This document shows, piece by piece, positions 10,770 through 22,611 of a stretch of 64,000 nt of DNA. The stretch covers positions 14,855,464 through 14,919,463 of the forward strand of contig CM072514.1 of the NCBI GenBank assembly GCA_036898135.1. The letters are read 5' to 3'. The translations under genes and the position numbers were made by a program. The stretch's first letter is position 1, and each line of letters begins with the position of its first letter. Source of the DNA: Oncomelania hupensis. Its lineage: Eukaryota > Mollusca > Gastropoda > Littorinimorpha > Pomatiopsidae. The notes beneath the pieces are model-generated. The model was not told where the DNA came from. It was given only the letters and a program-made list of their open reading frames with translations, and did not search any database.

Positions 10770-12014
10770 TCAGATAGACGAACAACCCATCAAGTAGATA
10801 GACGAACAACCCATCAACTAGATAGATGAACAACCAATCAAGTAGATAGACGAACAATCCATCAAGTAGATAGACGAACAACCCATCAACTAGATAGATG
10901 AACAACCAATCAAGTAGATAGACGAACAACCCATCAAGTAGATAGACGAACAACCCATCAAGTAGACAGACGAACAACCCATCAAGTAGATAGACGAACA
11001 ACCCATCAAGTAGATAGACGAACAACCCATCAAGTAGATAGACGAACAACCCATCAAGTAGACAGACGAACAACCCATCAAGTAGATAGACGAACAACCC
11101 ATCAAGTAGATAGACGAACAATCTATCAAGTAGACAGACGAACAACCCATTAAGTAGACAGACGAACAACCCATCAAGTAGATAGACGAACAACCCATCA
11201 AGTAGATAGACGAACAACCCATCAAGTAGATAAACGAACAACCCATCAAGTAGATAGACGAACAACCCATTAAGTAGACAGACGAACAACCCATTAAGTA
11301 GACAGACGAACAACCCATCAAGTAGATAGACGAACAACCCATCAAGTAGATAGACGAACAACCCATCAAGTAGATAGATGAACAACCCATCAAGTAGACA
11401 GTTGAACAACCCATCAAGTAGATAGACGAACAACTCATCAAGTAGATAGACGAACAACTCATCAAGTAGACAGATGAACAACTCATCAAGTAGATAGATG
11501 AACAACTCATCAAGTAGACAGATGAACAACTCGTCAAGTAGACAGACGAACAACCCATCAAGTAGATAGACGAACAACCCATCAAGTAGACAGACGAACA
11601 ACTCATCAAGTAGACGAACAACTCATCAAGTAGACAGACGAACAACTCATCAAGTAGACAGACGAACAACTCATCAAGTAGACAGATGAACAACTCATCA
11701 AGTAGACAGACGAACAACCCATCAAGTAGACAGACGAACAACTCATCAAGTAGACAGACGAACAACTCATCAAGTAGACAGACGAACAACCCATCAAGTA
11801 GACAGACGAACAACCCATCAAGTAGATAGACGAACAACCCATCAAGTAGACAGACGAACAACCCATTAAGTAGACAGATGAACAACTCATCAAGTAGACA
11901 GATGAACAACTCATCAAGTAGACAGACGAACAACCCATTAAGTAGATAGACGAACAACTCATCAAGTAGACAGACGAACAACCCATCAAGTAGACAGACG
12001 AGCAACCTATCAAG
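10770..12014. repeat. 24-bp minisatellite, about 52 copies
   Basis: Head-to-tail units AACCCATCAAGTAGATAGAC plus GAAC, with C/T alternatives (ATAGACG or ACAGACG, CCCATC or CTCATC). One unit near 11605-11620 lacks 8 bp. Because 24 is a multiple of three, minus-strand frames stay open for hundreds of codons and read as an 8-residue repeat (LLDGLFVY or MGCSSIYL). These are repeat artefacts and not genes. The units are contiguous, so this is not CRISPR. Confidence 0.97.
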
Positions 12015-12087
12015 AAAACAAAAACCAAACAAACAAAACCAAGCAGACAAACAAACATAGGTACAATTACAATTTGTAATAGAAAAC

Positions 12088-12336
12088 TGTGTCGCAAGTT
12101 AAGTACAGTCCAGTGCGGTTAGCACTTGGATGGGTGACCGCAAAACGTGAAGCGACAAATAACAACGCCCCCAGTTGACTCAACTGTGACTGAGTACCTA
12201 CTCTCTTAAGGGTGGGGAAGGTAAAGCAGCGAGGGAGAGAGATGGGCATCACCCTCATTACGCTGGCCCAAGATAAGTGTGATCTCCAACATCAAGCTCC
12301 CCTACGGCCACAAGGCTATGGGACTACCTTGACCTT
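12088..12336 (+). mobile_element. 5S rRNA-derived SINE, 5'-truncated copy
   Basis: A 249-bp copy of the SINE complete at 50710-51009, missing the first ~50 bp. It is flanked by the 11-bp direct repeat TAATAGAAAAC (12077-12087 and 12337-12347). The retained head is the 5S-like part: AAGTTAAG followed by GTTAGCACTTGGATGGGTGA, which corresponds to the 5S rRNA internal control region. The tail runs from AGCGACAAATAACAACG to GGGACTACCTTGACC. Confidence 0.9.
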
Positions 12337-12347
12337 TAATAGAAAAC

Positions 12348-13046
12348 AAATCGTAGTCTTAATTATCTTTATTGTCCTCATAAAAAAAAAACTCTTCCAA
12401 AAGACACACCACGCAACAACATTGTAATCTAACCCAAGGCACTGTCAATACTACCCAACGGAATCACGCTTCCTACTCCCTCAAAGTGGCTCGTCACTAA
12501 CAGCCTAGTTCCTCAATAGTATCGTAACTAGACACAAAACCACTATAGCCCACAGGTCCAAAAATCATCTTGTATCCACTCTCCCCCTCCACAAACACTC
12601 CCCCCCCTATACCCTTACCCTCACAACCACCACCTTTTCCGGATAATACATCGTGTACTCCAAAAACCTTTGCCCAAAACCCCACAAGAAAACTGTAGCG
12701 TACAAATACTTTACCACTTTCTGTATCATATCGCATACAGTAGTACTCTCCATAATAGCCTTGGAGGCCAAAAAAACATCTCGTATTCCTCAACTCTCGC
12801 ACTCCAATCCTTCACCAATTGTTTTAAAAAAAAAGTTCTTCCGTCCTTGTCCTATTTGATGCAGCCGTACCATTCACACTATAGACCAGAAGCAGTATAT
12901 ATGACAACTAGAAGTCTTCCCTTGAGACTAACCAGTCATATTTCACAAACAGGATTTTTTTTCTCCATTCTTAAAGGAGAGTTAACAGTATTTTCTAAAA
13001 AGATGCCGTTCAGATAGTTTTTCTCTATCTGTTAAAGGTTAAATAA

Positions 13047-13049
<3 letters not shown>
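12348..13049. other. Spacer with one unassigned 101-codon frame
   Basis: The minus-strand frame 12802-12497 reads as a varied, Gly/Tyr-rich 101-residue sequence ending near SSYDTIEELGC. I recognise no family, and there is no neighbouring gene to give context. Nothing else stands out. Confidence 0.4.

Positions 13050-13128
<79 letters not shown>
13050..13128. repeat. (CT)n microsatellite
   Basis: About 39 uninterrupted CT units. Confidence 0.98.
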
Positions 13129-13130
<2 letters not shown>

Positions 13131-13257
13131 CCAAGATGTGAGCGTGATCGCCTGTATCCTATACTCTATACATCCCAGTTTTCTTTCGTCCGTTCTCCCC
13201 TTTCATTCTTGTCTTTGGAGAAGAATCGCCATGGTGCTTTGCATATGATAAATCCTT

Positions 13258-13680
13258 TTCCGTTCGCCATTTCATGTCTGAATGTGCTGATCTGCTTGAT
13301 TAAAGAGAAACATAGTTTGGTTCAATACCTTTCAAAGAGATTTTTAAAGTTTGCAATGGTCAACACCTGTTTGAATTTTTACACGATGTTGGTTTGTTTT
13401 ATCGCATATAAATCATGTCGTCTTATTTTGTGTTGTTGGTTGGATTTTATTGGTAAGACTGATTTTAGTGATTTGATTGAAGAAAGTGAACGTATTTTTA
13501 ATACATCAGATTTAAAGAAGATTTTTCAAGAGGTTGCGTGTGAAAGTTTGTTTGAATATTTAAAAGTAACAGACTTGTTTTTTTAAGATTTAAACCATTT
13601 TATAATATTTTAAGATAGCGTCTCTCTGGTCCTGATTTGGCTCGGAAGAGTCCGCTGGACCTAAAGCAACAACCATGTAA
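13258..13680 (+). pseudogene. LINE C-terminal end, apparently two tandem remnants, plus 3' tail
   Basis: Two stretches in different frames look like the same C-terminal LINE domain. The first (about 13258-13412, two in-frame stops) reads VRHFMSECADLLD and later FKEIFKV...LFEFLHDVGLFYRI. The second (about 13446-13586) reads FSDLIEESERIFNTSDLKKI and LFEYLKVTDLFF followed by a stop. The H-x4-C pattern and the hydrophobic ending fit the cysteine/histidine tail that follows the RT in several non-LTR clades. After the second stop comes GGTCC...GGACCTAAAGCAACAA (about 13629-13673), the same 3' end as the 576-bp retroposon. Coding capacity is lost. Clade not assigned. Confidence 0.6.
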
Positions 13681-15400
13681 TGAAATTCTTATCTTTCCTT
13701 TTGCGAGCTCGTTTTGTTTTTCTCTCTTCCTCTTTCTCTACCTCTTTTTTCTCCCCTTCTTTCTTTTCCAGTCCTCTGTGCCCCCCCACCCATCACTTTC
13801 TTCCTCTACACTCCCCCTCCTTTCATATCTATTACTCCTTCCATCTGTATCGCTCTGTGGTGACAATTGTCCTCCCATCTTAGCTGCCGTGCGAGCGCTG
13901 TAGCCTTGACCCACATTCCCTGTCATGCGCTGTGAGGCTCCAGCTTAACATTTTATTTGTGCAAGGGAACTGAAATTCGTTTTTAATCCGCAACATCCAA
14001 AGGATAAGCCAAAGTTTAAGAAAGCACTTCTGCCACTGGTAGTCAGTCCATTGTCCATGTTAACTTGCATGGAACTTTATTTTAGACTAGAATTTTGTTA
14101 ACGTCATAAATTATTACATGTATACAGTGCAGTTGAAAAATAACAGCCAATTGAAATTGCTTATTACTTGTATTTTAGTACATAGTGCAGCACTTAAACA
14201 ATTTGAAATCTACAATCTTTGATAGCGCATGCATTTAAACAATGTGAAATCTACAATCTTTGATAGCGCATGCAAATAGCAATCAATCAAACTGTGTTGC
14301 TGAAAGTTGCTTTGAGATAATGAGGGTCGTGGTGATCTAACGGGTAAAGAACGAATTCAAGTTCCTTTGCACAAATAACTGTTGTTGTCGTTTGCGGCCA
14401 ACATTCACGCGATAATAGTCAAAAGTTAAATAGTAACACCTAGTAGTTGGCAGACAGAAGGACTGGCAAACCTCTACGCCACAGATTCCCCCCCCTCCCT
14501 CCCCCTCGATGTCTCTTCGCAACGAGCCGACAGGCTGAGGGATTAAACGGGTAGATGGTATAGTCGATCCTGGAGGTTCAGTGTTATTTTAATTTAACGT
14601 CAAACAACACGTATTGTGATCCATACTAAATAATTTGATTGCTGATTTGATTTGACATTAACAAGAGAAATGGCCCCTCGCCTGACACAGCGCGTGAGCG
14701 AGCTCAGCTAACCTCCCTTGGGCCATTATGTACTGCTCCCGTCACTGTGAGAGCACATCGGTGATCGGTCGTTCGATTGTAGCATTGTAATAATCACAAT
14801 GCACGTTGCTTCCTGCACCTGCAGCGCTATGGACCAAAATGACAAGCAATGCACACTCCCTTTCCAACCACCCTGCAGACGCACACTCTGAGGCAGCATC
14901 ATGCTTCGGGACTACAGGGAGCACAACGTCATCCATCTCTAACAACTTGTCTTGACATGGGACAGCAGGTAGGCCTAATGTCATATTCAAGTAATTTACT
15001 TAGGATGCGCTACGTGCGTCAGATTCCTGGATCGAGCCCGCAATCTGTGAAACTCCTCAACTACTGCCAGGAGTAGATAACATACAAAAATAAATGTCGC
15101 CTCGAAATAGTTTTTGTTATCATTCTGTTTTTAAGGGGCGGTTTGATATTTGTTGCTAAAGTCATTGACCCTTTGCCGAATATGGCAATAGCTAACACTA
15201 AAATGTTGATAATTTAATGATTGCCTTTGTGGCAGGAGACAATTCTCCACGTGAAATATTTTTACAGCTGCAGTGAACTTATTGCACGTTAGGTAGTATT
15301 ACTAACACAATTGAATGCGGCATTGCACAGAATTTAAAGATCCTGACGCTCATGTCCAAGACGAGTGAGTGCCAGCTGCATCAATACACCCAGCAAACAA
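13681..15400. other. Spacer, no gene recognised
   Basis: CT-rich at 13700-13840. A 41-bp direct duplication containing GAAATCTACAATCTTTGATA lies at about 14197-14272. The rest is mixed-composition DNA without a credible frame. Confidence 0.55.
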
Positions 15401-15411
15401 TAGGTCCTTTG

Positions 15412-15606
15412 GAGGGGCCGGGTAGCTCAGTTGGTAAGAGCGTCTTGCTAGTAACCGAAAGGTCGCTGGTTCGAATCCCGGATTGGTCAACGTGTGATCA
15501 TATTATTTTCCCCTTTACCAACAACTGGCCCGCTGGTGTCAGTATAAATCGGTCCAGTAGTCACCTATATGCGAAAGTGTCGTGTGACTATAATCTACAT
15601 ACAAAC
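15412..15606 (+). mobile_element. tRNA-derived SINE, full copy 2
   Basis: Same family as 8399-8591. It is flanked by the 11-bp direct repeat TAGGTCCTTTG (15401-15411 and 15607-15617). The A box (TAGCTCAGTTGG) and B box (GGTTCGAATCC) are intact and the body ends GACTATAATCTACATACAAA. It sits at the edge of an older LINE scrap. Confidence 0.92.
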
Positions 15607-15612
15607 TAGGTC

Positions 15613-15715
15613 CTTTGTATTCTTCGTTGTAGGTCTGGCGTGAAGGTTCATGTTTCGCAAGCATATAGGAAGATGGAGATGACAATAAGGGAGCGCACCA
15701 GCCTTACCTCTGCGA
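15613..15715 (-). mobile_element. RTE-like LINE, small internal fragment
   Basis: About 100 bp similar to positions 1880-1975 of copy B, shared words including TTCGCAAGCATATAGGAAGA. No tail, so this is an internal scrap with both ends lost. Confidence 0.75.
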
Positions 15716-16113
15716 TGCTACTTATTTTAAAAGCAAAGTTTAGCAGCACAGTTTAATTGATTCACTTTCTTATTCGAACATTTCTGAGATGATATTAGCA
15801 GCTAGAATTTGATTACTCGTATTCATCTTTGTCTTTGTACACAGTCCAGTGTGAATCCCCATCAACAGATTCTCAAAGGTTTCGCAGAATTTCAACTGAT
15901 AAATCACAGTCGCTGCGACCGTACTTCACGCGCGAACATGTTTGACGTTCCAGCGCAGTATTTTATTGTATGACCGAACAGGCTTTGACGCAATCACAAA
16001 TGGCGCCCTTGCATGGTAACTTCCCATTGTGTCGCTGAGCATGCCGGGAATGGCGGCCACACATTTCCCGTCCTGTCTGGAACGACAACAATGTAGAGGT
16101 AGAGGAAGGGTGG
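15716..16113. other. Spacer, no gene seen
   Basis: No family-like frame. Long frames that cross it continue into the microsatellites and owe their length to them. Confidence 0.55.
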
Positions 16114-16187
<74 letters not shown>

Positions 16188-16277
16188 CAAAATAAACAGG
16201 AGGAGGAGAAGAAGAAGAAGAAGAACAAAAACAAGAAAAAGAAGAAGAAAGAAAAGAAGAAGATGATGATGATGAAG

Positions 16278-16327
<50 letters not shown>

Positions 16328-16328
16328 A

Positions 16329-16393
<65 letters not shown>
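16114..16393. repeat. Compound (GA)n, (GAA)n, (GAT)n microsatellite
   Basis: GA run to about 16182, then AAG-rich, then about 40 GAT triplets. The frames over it (poly-Met, poly-His, poly-Ile) are artefacts. Confidence 0.98.
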
Positions 16394-17219
16394 AAACCAC
16401 AACACTAGGAGTTACGCACCACCAACAACAATAACGACAGTAACATCTTCCACAAAGAGTCAGAAGAAGAATATATTTTACTATTTGAATTTGGTGCCGT
16501 ACGGCCATTCCTCTATCTTATTCTCCGCATGGCCGAAATTCACTGCACAGACGGGTCGGAGAGGCGACGGTGCGGAAAATTCTCATCACATTCAAGCTTC
16601 AACGGTGGAAAATTTACACCATGACGGAGAAATGTTGCCCCGCCCTCTCCCAAACAAAACTGAGCTTGCAAAGACATTCTGAGCTGTCTTAGGGTTTCTT
16701 CCATTGAGTCTCATCTTTTCTTCACTGGTCGTTGCCGCGGAGCTATTGGGATTGACGTACAAAAAACAAAGCATCGTTGCTATGTCTTCAGCCATTCAGC
16801 GCGACACCCTCAGAAACAAAAAGCCAGGAATTGACCTAACAAATTGTCTACTTCTTTATTTCAGTTGTCTTTTCGCTCTGCCTTCATCTCTTCACAAAAA
16901 GAGTGGCAGGATTTTTCTTTAAGTAGGTGGTGGGCGAGGAGAGACCGGGCAATCGTCCCCTATACGCTTATGTGTCCGGGGACGTTAATCTATTTTAACT
17001 AACTAAGAGACCGGGAGTGGGGGTGAGGGGCCAGGGGTTGCGAGAAGGGAGAGGGGAGGGGGAGGCCTAGATGATTTGGAGGAGATGCAGGGGTTGAGTT
17101 GTGTTGGTAAAAAAAGGAATAACAAGTTTCTCATTCATTTTTTTTTGTTCATGTAATCCCTATCATTGTTGATTTGTGGCTTACTGTATCGTATTATGAA
17201 ATAGGAGGTGAAAGGCGTG
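16394..17219. other. Spacer with a hairpin repeat
   Basis: No gene recognised. At 16954-16984 CGTCCCC and GGGGACG arms enclose TATACGCTTATGTGTCC, followed by TTAATC/TTAACTAAC simple tail; the same hairpin occurs inverted at 39182-39213. Positions 17215-17219 (GCGTG) are the left target duplication of the LTR element. Confidence 0.6.
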
Positions 17220-17844
17220 TGTTACACTCAGTTTGATGTTGGTGTTTTCTATCAGTATCTGATTCAGCCCCGATGCTTGAATTCCTGATAGTTGTGTAAC
17301 TCAGATTCGTTTATTCACACAGCCCGTCCAAACAGCAAAAGTCGACGTATGAAGTTTTCCACTTTTATTCAGCACACACCAACAACTGCATACAATTCTC
17401 AATTCAACTCAACAACTTTCACAGCAACTTTCCAAATCACTATCAACAACTTTACTCTCTCAACAGCAACTCGGCACACGATTAAATAACCTCTCTCTTT
17501 TCTGGAACGATTTGGTACGTGGTAGAAATGACGCACTGCCACCAATCGAACTAAAGATCGTCATCACTGGCTTACGTCATTCACATTTTCTCTACTTCCG
17601 GGAACATTCACGACCTTCGATATCCATCCGGAAATTTCTATCAAGAGTAAACACGCAGATCCAGAAGATTCTCAAATAATATCGACTAACGCAAATTATC
17701 AACGTTATACAAAGCCTCTCCTAACAACAATGCAAACTCAAATCAAAGGTAAATAAACGCCATTATTGAATACTTTGCAAAACGAAACGATTAGATCTAT
17801 CATGCGCGCTTCCGACATACTTTCGTTCACGTTTCAACGTAACA
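17220..17844 (-). repeat. 3' LTR of the Gmr1-like element
   Basis: 625 bp. On the minus strand it begins TGTTACGTTGAAACG and ends GAGTGTAACA. It differs from the 5' LTR only within the last ~80 bp (plus-strand 17220-17300): several substitutions and three small indels that cancel in length. I saw no difference in the remaining ~545 bp. Confidence 0.95.
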
Positions 17845-17856
17845 TAACCCCCCACT
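17845..17856 (-). other. Polypurine tract
   Basis: Minus-strand AGTGGGGGGTTA directly upstream of the 3' LTR, where plus-strand DNA synthesis would be primed. Confidence 0.7.
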
Positions 17857-18052
17857 CAAGAAGAAATTTACCCAATTTCTTTCAACAACGTTGAAACGTA
17901 ATGCACAAACAAAGTCCACAACTGAAACTAATTTAAAACTTTCTGAATACTGTAATTGCGCTCAGCTTATCTACACAGAGTCAATGGTTTTCATCTTCAA
18001 GTCTATCTGGATATTGTCAATGTTCACAGTTCATCCACACAGTCAATGTTCT

Positions 18053-21000
18053 TTACTCACACACTCTGCTGAGGAAGTCCGCACCAACATTGTCCGATCC
18101 TTTGATAGATTCTACTCGCATGTTAAAGTTCTGCAAGTACATAGCCCATCTCATGATCCGACTGTTCACAAACTTGGCAGAGTTCAAGTAAGTTAGCGGC
18201 TTGTGATCAGTCTGTAGCACGAACTTCACTCCTTGAAGGTACAGTTCGAACTTCCGGATTCCCCATATGATGGCAAGGCACTCTTTCTCCATGGTCGAGT
18301 AATTTTTCTCAGCCCTGGACAGCTTCTTGCTGGCGTAACTGACCGGAAATAGTTTCCCTTCGTATTCTTGCATCAGTATGGCGCCGATGCCTTCGTCCGC
18401 TGCGTCTGTCCTAGACGAATTCCTTGGAAGTATCGGGCAGTCGTAGCACCGGATCCTTCGAAAGGAGGTCGCGCACAGTCTGGTATGCCCTCTCCTGAGA
18501 CGGTCCCCACTGCACTTGGTTTGGACAGCCTTTCCGCACCAGGTCCGACAAGGGTGCTGTGATGGCGGAGTAGTTTGGTACAAACTCCCTGTAGTATCCA
18601 GCCAACCCCAGGAAAGATCGCACCTGCTTCTTGGTTTGGGGACGTGGAGCGTCCAGAATCTTGGTGACGTTTTCTAGTAGAAGCCCCTTTTGTCCTTCTT
18701 TCAGCGAATGGCCGATAAAGTCTACGTTGTCAGTCCCCAGAATGCACTTACTGGGTCTCACGGTCAGGTTGGCTTCTGTGAGACGGTGAAACAGCTCCTT
18801 CAAGGTCTGCAGATGCTCTTCCCAGGTGCGAGTGTGGACTAGCAGGTCGTCCCAGTAACACACGACATTGTCCATCCCTTTGAGCATCTTCTTCATCCCT
18901 CTCTTCAGGGTACTCCGCTGTTGACCATGCCAAAGGGCATCCTTAGGCACTCGTACGTCCCATCAGGGGTTATAAAAGCAGTCTTTGGTATGTCCTGTTG
19001 ACGCACGGGGACTTGCCAATAACCTTTGCTGAGGTCAATCTTTGAGAAGATTCTACTCCCCGATAATTGGCGGAAGAGGTCTGCTGCGGTAGGCATCGGC
19101 TCAGGGTCGAAGACGGTGATCTTATTAACCTTCCTGTAGTCGATGCATACTCGGTTGCTCCCGTCCTTCTTCTTCACGACCACGACAGGGGACGCGTAGG
19201 GGGAACTGGACTCCTTGATGATGCCCATCTTCAGCATCTCATCGATGTCTTTCTTCAAGGATTCACGGGCCTTGAAAGGGATCGGGAAGGGCTTGGATCG
19301 AACAGGGATATTCGAAGTGAGGTGGACTTCGTGTTCGACCAAAGTTGTAGAGCCAGGGACATCGCTGAAGTTGTGGGGAAACTCGCCCATAAGGTCCTTG
19401 AGCTCCAACTTTTGACCTTCCGTCAAGCTTGGTCCTAGTTTAACATCATCGATGCCTTCTTTGCTGTGGAAGTCTCCCAGTTCCAACAGTTCTTCGCTGT
19501 CAAAGCTGTCGTCGGTCACAGCTGCTGTGGCTGCGTGCACAGTCTCTGATGGCCTTTCCACGTACAGTTTAAGGAGGTTGGCGTGGTATATCTTGGAATG
19601 CTGACCGACCTTCACCTTGTAGTCGTTGATCCCCACCACGGTCTCCACTTCGTACGGGCCTTTCCACTGCATCAGCAACTTATTGTGGTCGGTAGGTAGC
19701 AGCACCAGCACTTTGTTGCCAGGTTTGAACTTCCTGTTCACAGCCCTACGATCATAGTAGTGCTTTCCACAGTCCTGGGATTTCTTCAGGTTTTCTCTGG
19801 CTATCTCGAGAGTCTGCTCCAGCTTCTCCCGTAGCTCAAACACGTACTGGTAACTGTTCTTCACCTCTGGGGTGTCTACTTCTTTCGTCCACAGTTCTTT
19901 TAGGATGTGCATCGGCCCTCGGATGGTTCTTCCGTACAGCAGCTCGAACGGAGAAAAGCCGGTGGACTCCTGCGGCACGTCTCTGTAGGCGAACAGTAAG
20001 GCGTTGATGTAACGATGCCATTGTCTGGGCTGCTCGCTGCACAGTTTCTTCAGGGTGGACTTCAACGTAGCATTAAACTTTTCGACAAGCCCGTTGCACA
20101 TTGGATGGTAGGGTGTCGTAGTCAAATGCCGGATGCTCAGCAGTCTGTTGACCTCCTTCATGCAGTCAGAGACGAACTGCGTCCCGAGGTCTGTCAGAAT
20201 TTCTTCGGGCACTCCAAGTCTACTGAACATGTCCACCAGTGCCTCTGCTACAGTTTCAGTGTCAATCTTCTTCAGTGGCACTGCTTCTGGGTACCGAGTC
20301 GCATAGTCCACTAAAGTCAGTACCCACCGATGACATTCTTCACTCGGAGGTCTTATTTCGCCGATTAAGTCTAAGGCCACCCTCTTGAAAGGTCGGTCGA
20401 TCAGAGGCATCCTCTGCATAGGCACTTTCGGGACCCTTCCTCGAGGTATGGTCTTCTGGCAAATGTCACACGATCGGCAGAAACGGCTGACGTCCGCATG
20501 AAGTCCTGGCCAGTAGAATACCGCCTGGATTCTATCCGACGTCTTCTTGATGCCTAGGTGACCTCCCATGATTGAGTCATGCGCTACTTCCATCACCTGG
20601 CGCCTTAGGGGTAACGGTACCAAGACTTGACGTAGTGGTTTCCCTCCGTTGACCCTCGGGTGCTGGAAGATTCGGTACAGGATCTTGGCCTTCACCTCAA
20701 AATAGACCGTACCACTGCCTTTGGTCACGTGGTCTTGGCGGTTCCTGTACTTGTTTAAAGTGCTATCAGCTTCCTGGAGCTGAATCAGCTTATCTCTGTC
20801 CACGATGGCAGCTTTAGAGTTGTCGGCGACCTTCAGTGGCGTAGACGTCTTGTCTCTCTTGGCCTGGGCCCTGGTAGTGACAGCACTGACGATCTCTGGT
20901 CGGCAGGGCTGAGCCGGAGTAACCACATTGTCCCGTAGCAGCTCTGTAAGGTCTCCATCGGGAAACGGCAATGGATCCTCCTCCACAACTTCGACGCGTT

Positions 21001-22603
21001 GGGTTGAGGCAGGACTCCACTCTGGATCGGGGTCGTCGGGTTGTCTCGCGCCGTCGATATTCCCGATCATCAAATCATACAGCGGCTTCTTCAGGCAAAC
21101 CGCTTCGACTTCGCCTATGTAGAAAGGGGTGTTGACATGAATTTTCGCAACTGGCGCTCTCACACATTTGCTGTCGGCCATAAGTGTCCATTTTGAATCG
21201 CCAGTGAACTGTTCTTTAGCGATTAGGTCTTCTCTGACGATGACCCCACTACAGCCAGAGTCTCTTAAGACAGTCACTTCATGATTTCCGACGCGTCCCT
21301 TTGAAACAGGCATGTTCTGGACGGTCACAGCTGCGCTGGCGACGACGGGGATGGATTTTCCGTTGGCAAGGAGAAGTTGGCCATCGGTCATGCACTCTTG
21401 CACGTCCGCAGGGGTAGCTGTGCGCTCGGTCTCACTCGGAAGAATGACGCTCCCGCCGCACACCTGATGGTCAAATCTACTGTTTTGCCGTTGATTGGAG
21501 AAACGTCTCTGTCGGTTGCCCGCCGCTGCATTGTCCGTACTGCTCCGCTGTCCGCTACTTTTGTTTTGAGGACAGTTAGCCGCTCTGTGGTCTGTAGCGT
21601 TGCAGGTGAAACAGCCTCTTGAATGCCCTTCCCTGGGAGGAGGCGTGGAGTCAGTGTGTCTCTGGCTCGTCTGGCTCCCCTGGATCTGGTTCCCATGGCT
21701 TGCCGTCTTCTGAAAGTGTTTCGTCGCGCTGGGTGGCCCCAACGTTTTCTCATGAGCGATGAGATATCTTTCAGCAGCCTCAGCAACGTCTTTTAGCGTC
21801 TGCAACTTTTGTATTTCCAAGTGGATCGCGAGGTCCTTAGGGCAGGCTTTGAGTAATTGTTCCCTCACGATCAGCTCATGGAGACTCTCGTAAGTCTTCC
21901 CTTTGCCTGATAATTCCACCCACTTGTGTAGGTATGATGACAGGCGCTCCACAAATTGCTTTGGCGTCTCGTCTGACTTAGGCCGGCATTCACGGAAGCG
22001 TTTACGGTAGCCCTTCTCTGTAAAGTTGTAGCACTGCAATAGGGCCTCTTTCAAGACGTCGTAGTTTTTGGCGTCATCGTTCGACAGTCTGGTGTAAACT
22101 TCGAGCGCTTGCCCTGTCAGAAGTGCACTTAGTCGAATCGCCCAGTCTCGAGGTTGCCAATTGGAGCTTTCGGCGAACCTTTCGAATCTCGCCAGATAGC
22201 TGTCGATCTGGTCCTTCCCGTCGACGAAAGCTGGCAATTTTGGAGCCGTATGGTCGTTGGTGACTTGTGGCGCATGCTGATTGTTCTGGATACGCGCCAA
22301 CTCTAGCTGGTATTGACGCTCAGCTTCTAATCGTCTCTCTTCCATCTCTCTTTCTTGACGCCGCTCTTCTCTTTCTTCTCGGCGACGCTGCTCTTCTAAT
22401 TCTCTTTCTTCACGGCGACGTTGTTCTTCTATTTCTAGACGCTTCTGTTCTAATTCTCTTTCTTCACGGCGACGCTCATCTTCTCTTTCTTCACGCTGAC
22501 GTTGTTCTTCTCTTTCTTGTATTCTCTCCTGAGACTTGACGTACTCCGTCAGCTGTTTGCCTTTTAGATTCAGTTGCATCCCTTTCTGCCAGAAGTCAGC
22601 CAT
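18053..22603 (-). pseudogene. gag-PR-IN-RT-RH polyprotein of the Gmr1-like element, two frameshifts
   Basis: The first frame runs from 22966 to 18905 (1,353 codons), but the likely start is Met122 at 22603, which has A at -3 and G at +4. Counting from 22966: coiled, Arg/Glu-rich segment about 145-230; gag core about 240-410; CCHC knuckle 452-465 (CFTCNATDHRAANC); protease DSG 569-571; integrase H796, H803, C830, C833, then D866, D926, E962 (D,D35E); GPY/F module about 1100-1132 (WKGPYEV); RT from about 1208 with FSKIDLSKGYWQV near 1307-1319. A frameshift near 18905-18925 moves RT into the frame 18950-18411, with YWDD as the catalytic motif. A second near 18415 moves RNase H (TDHKPLTYL, DFLSR) into the frame ending at 18053. 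Integrase lies upstream of RT in one uninterrupted frame, so the order is not an assembly of two elements. Confidence 0.92.
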
Positions 22604-22611
22604 CTTGATGC

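Noticed and set aside
10890..12097. Long minus-strand frames (up to 386 codons) with 8-residue repeats
   Set aside because: They exist only because the 24-bp minisatellite unit is a multiple of three; several frames are open together and there is no non-repetitive coding part.
12497..12802. 101-codon minus frame as a gene
   Set aside because: No recognised family, no supporting neighbour, and the overlapping plus-strand frames are similarly open. Kept only as a remark in the spacer entry.
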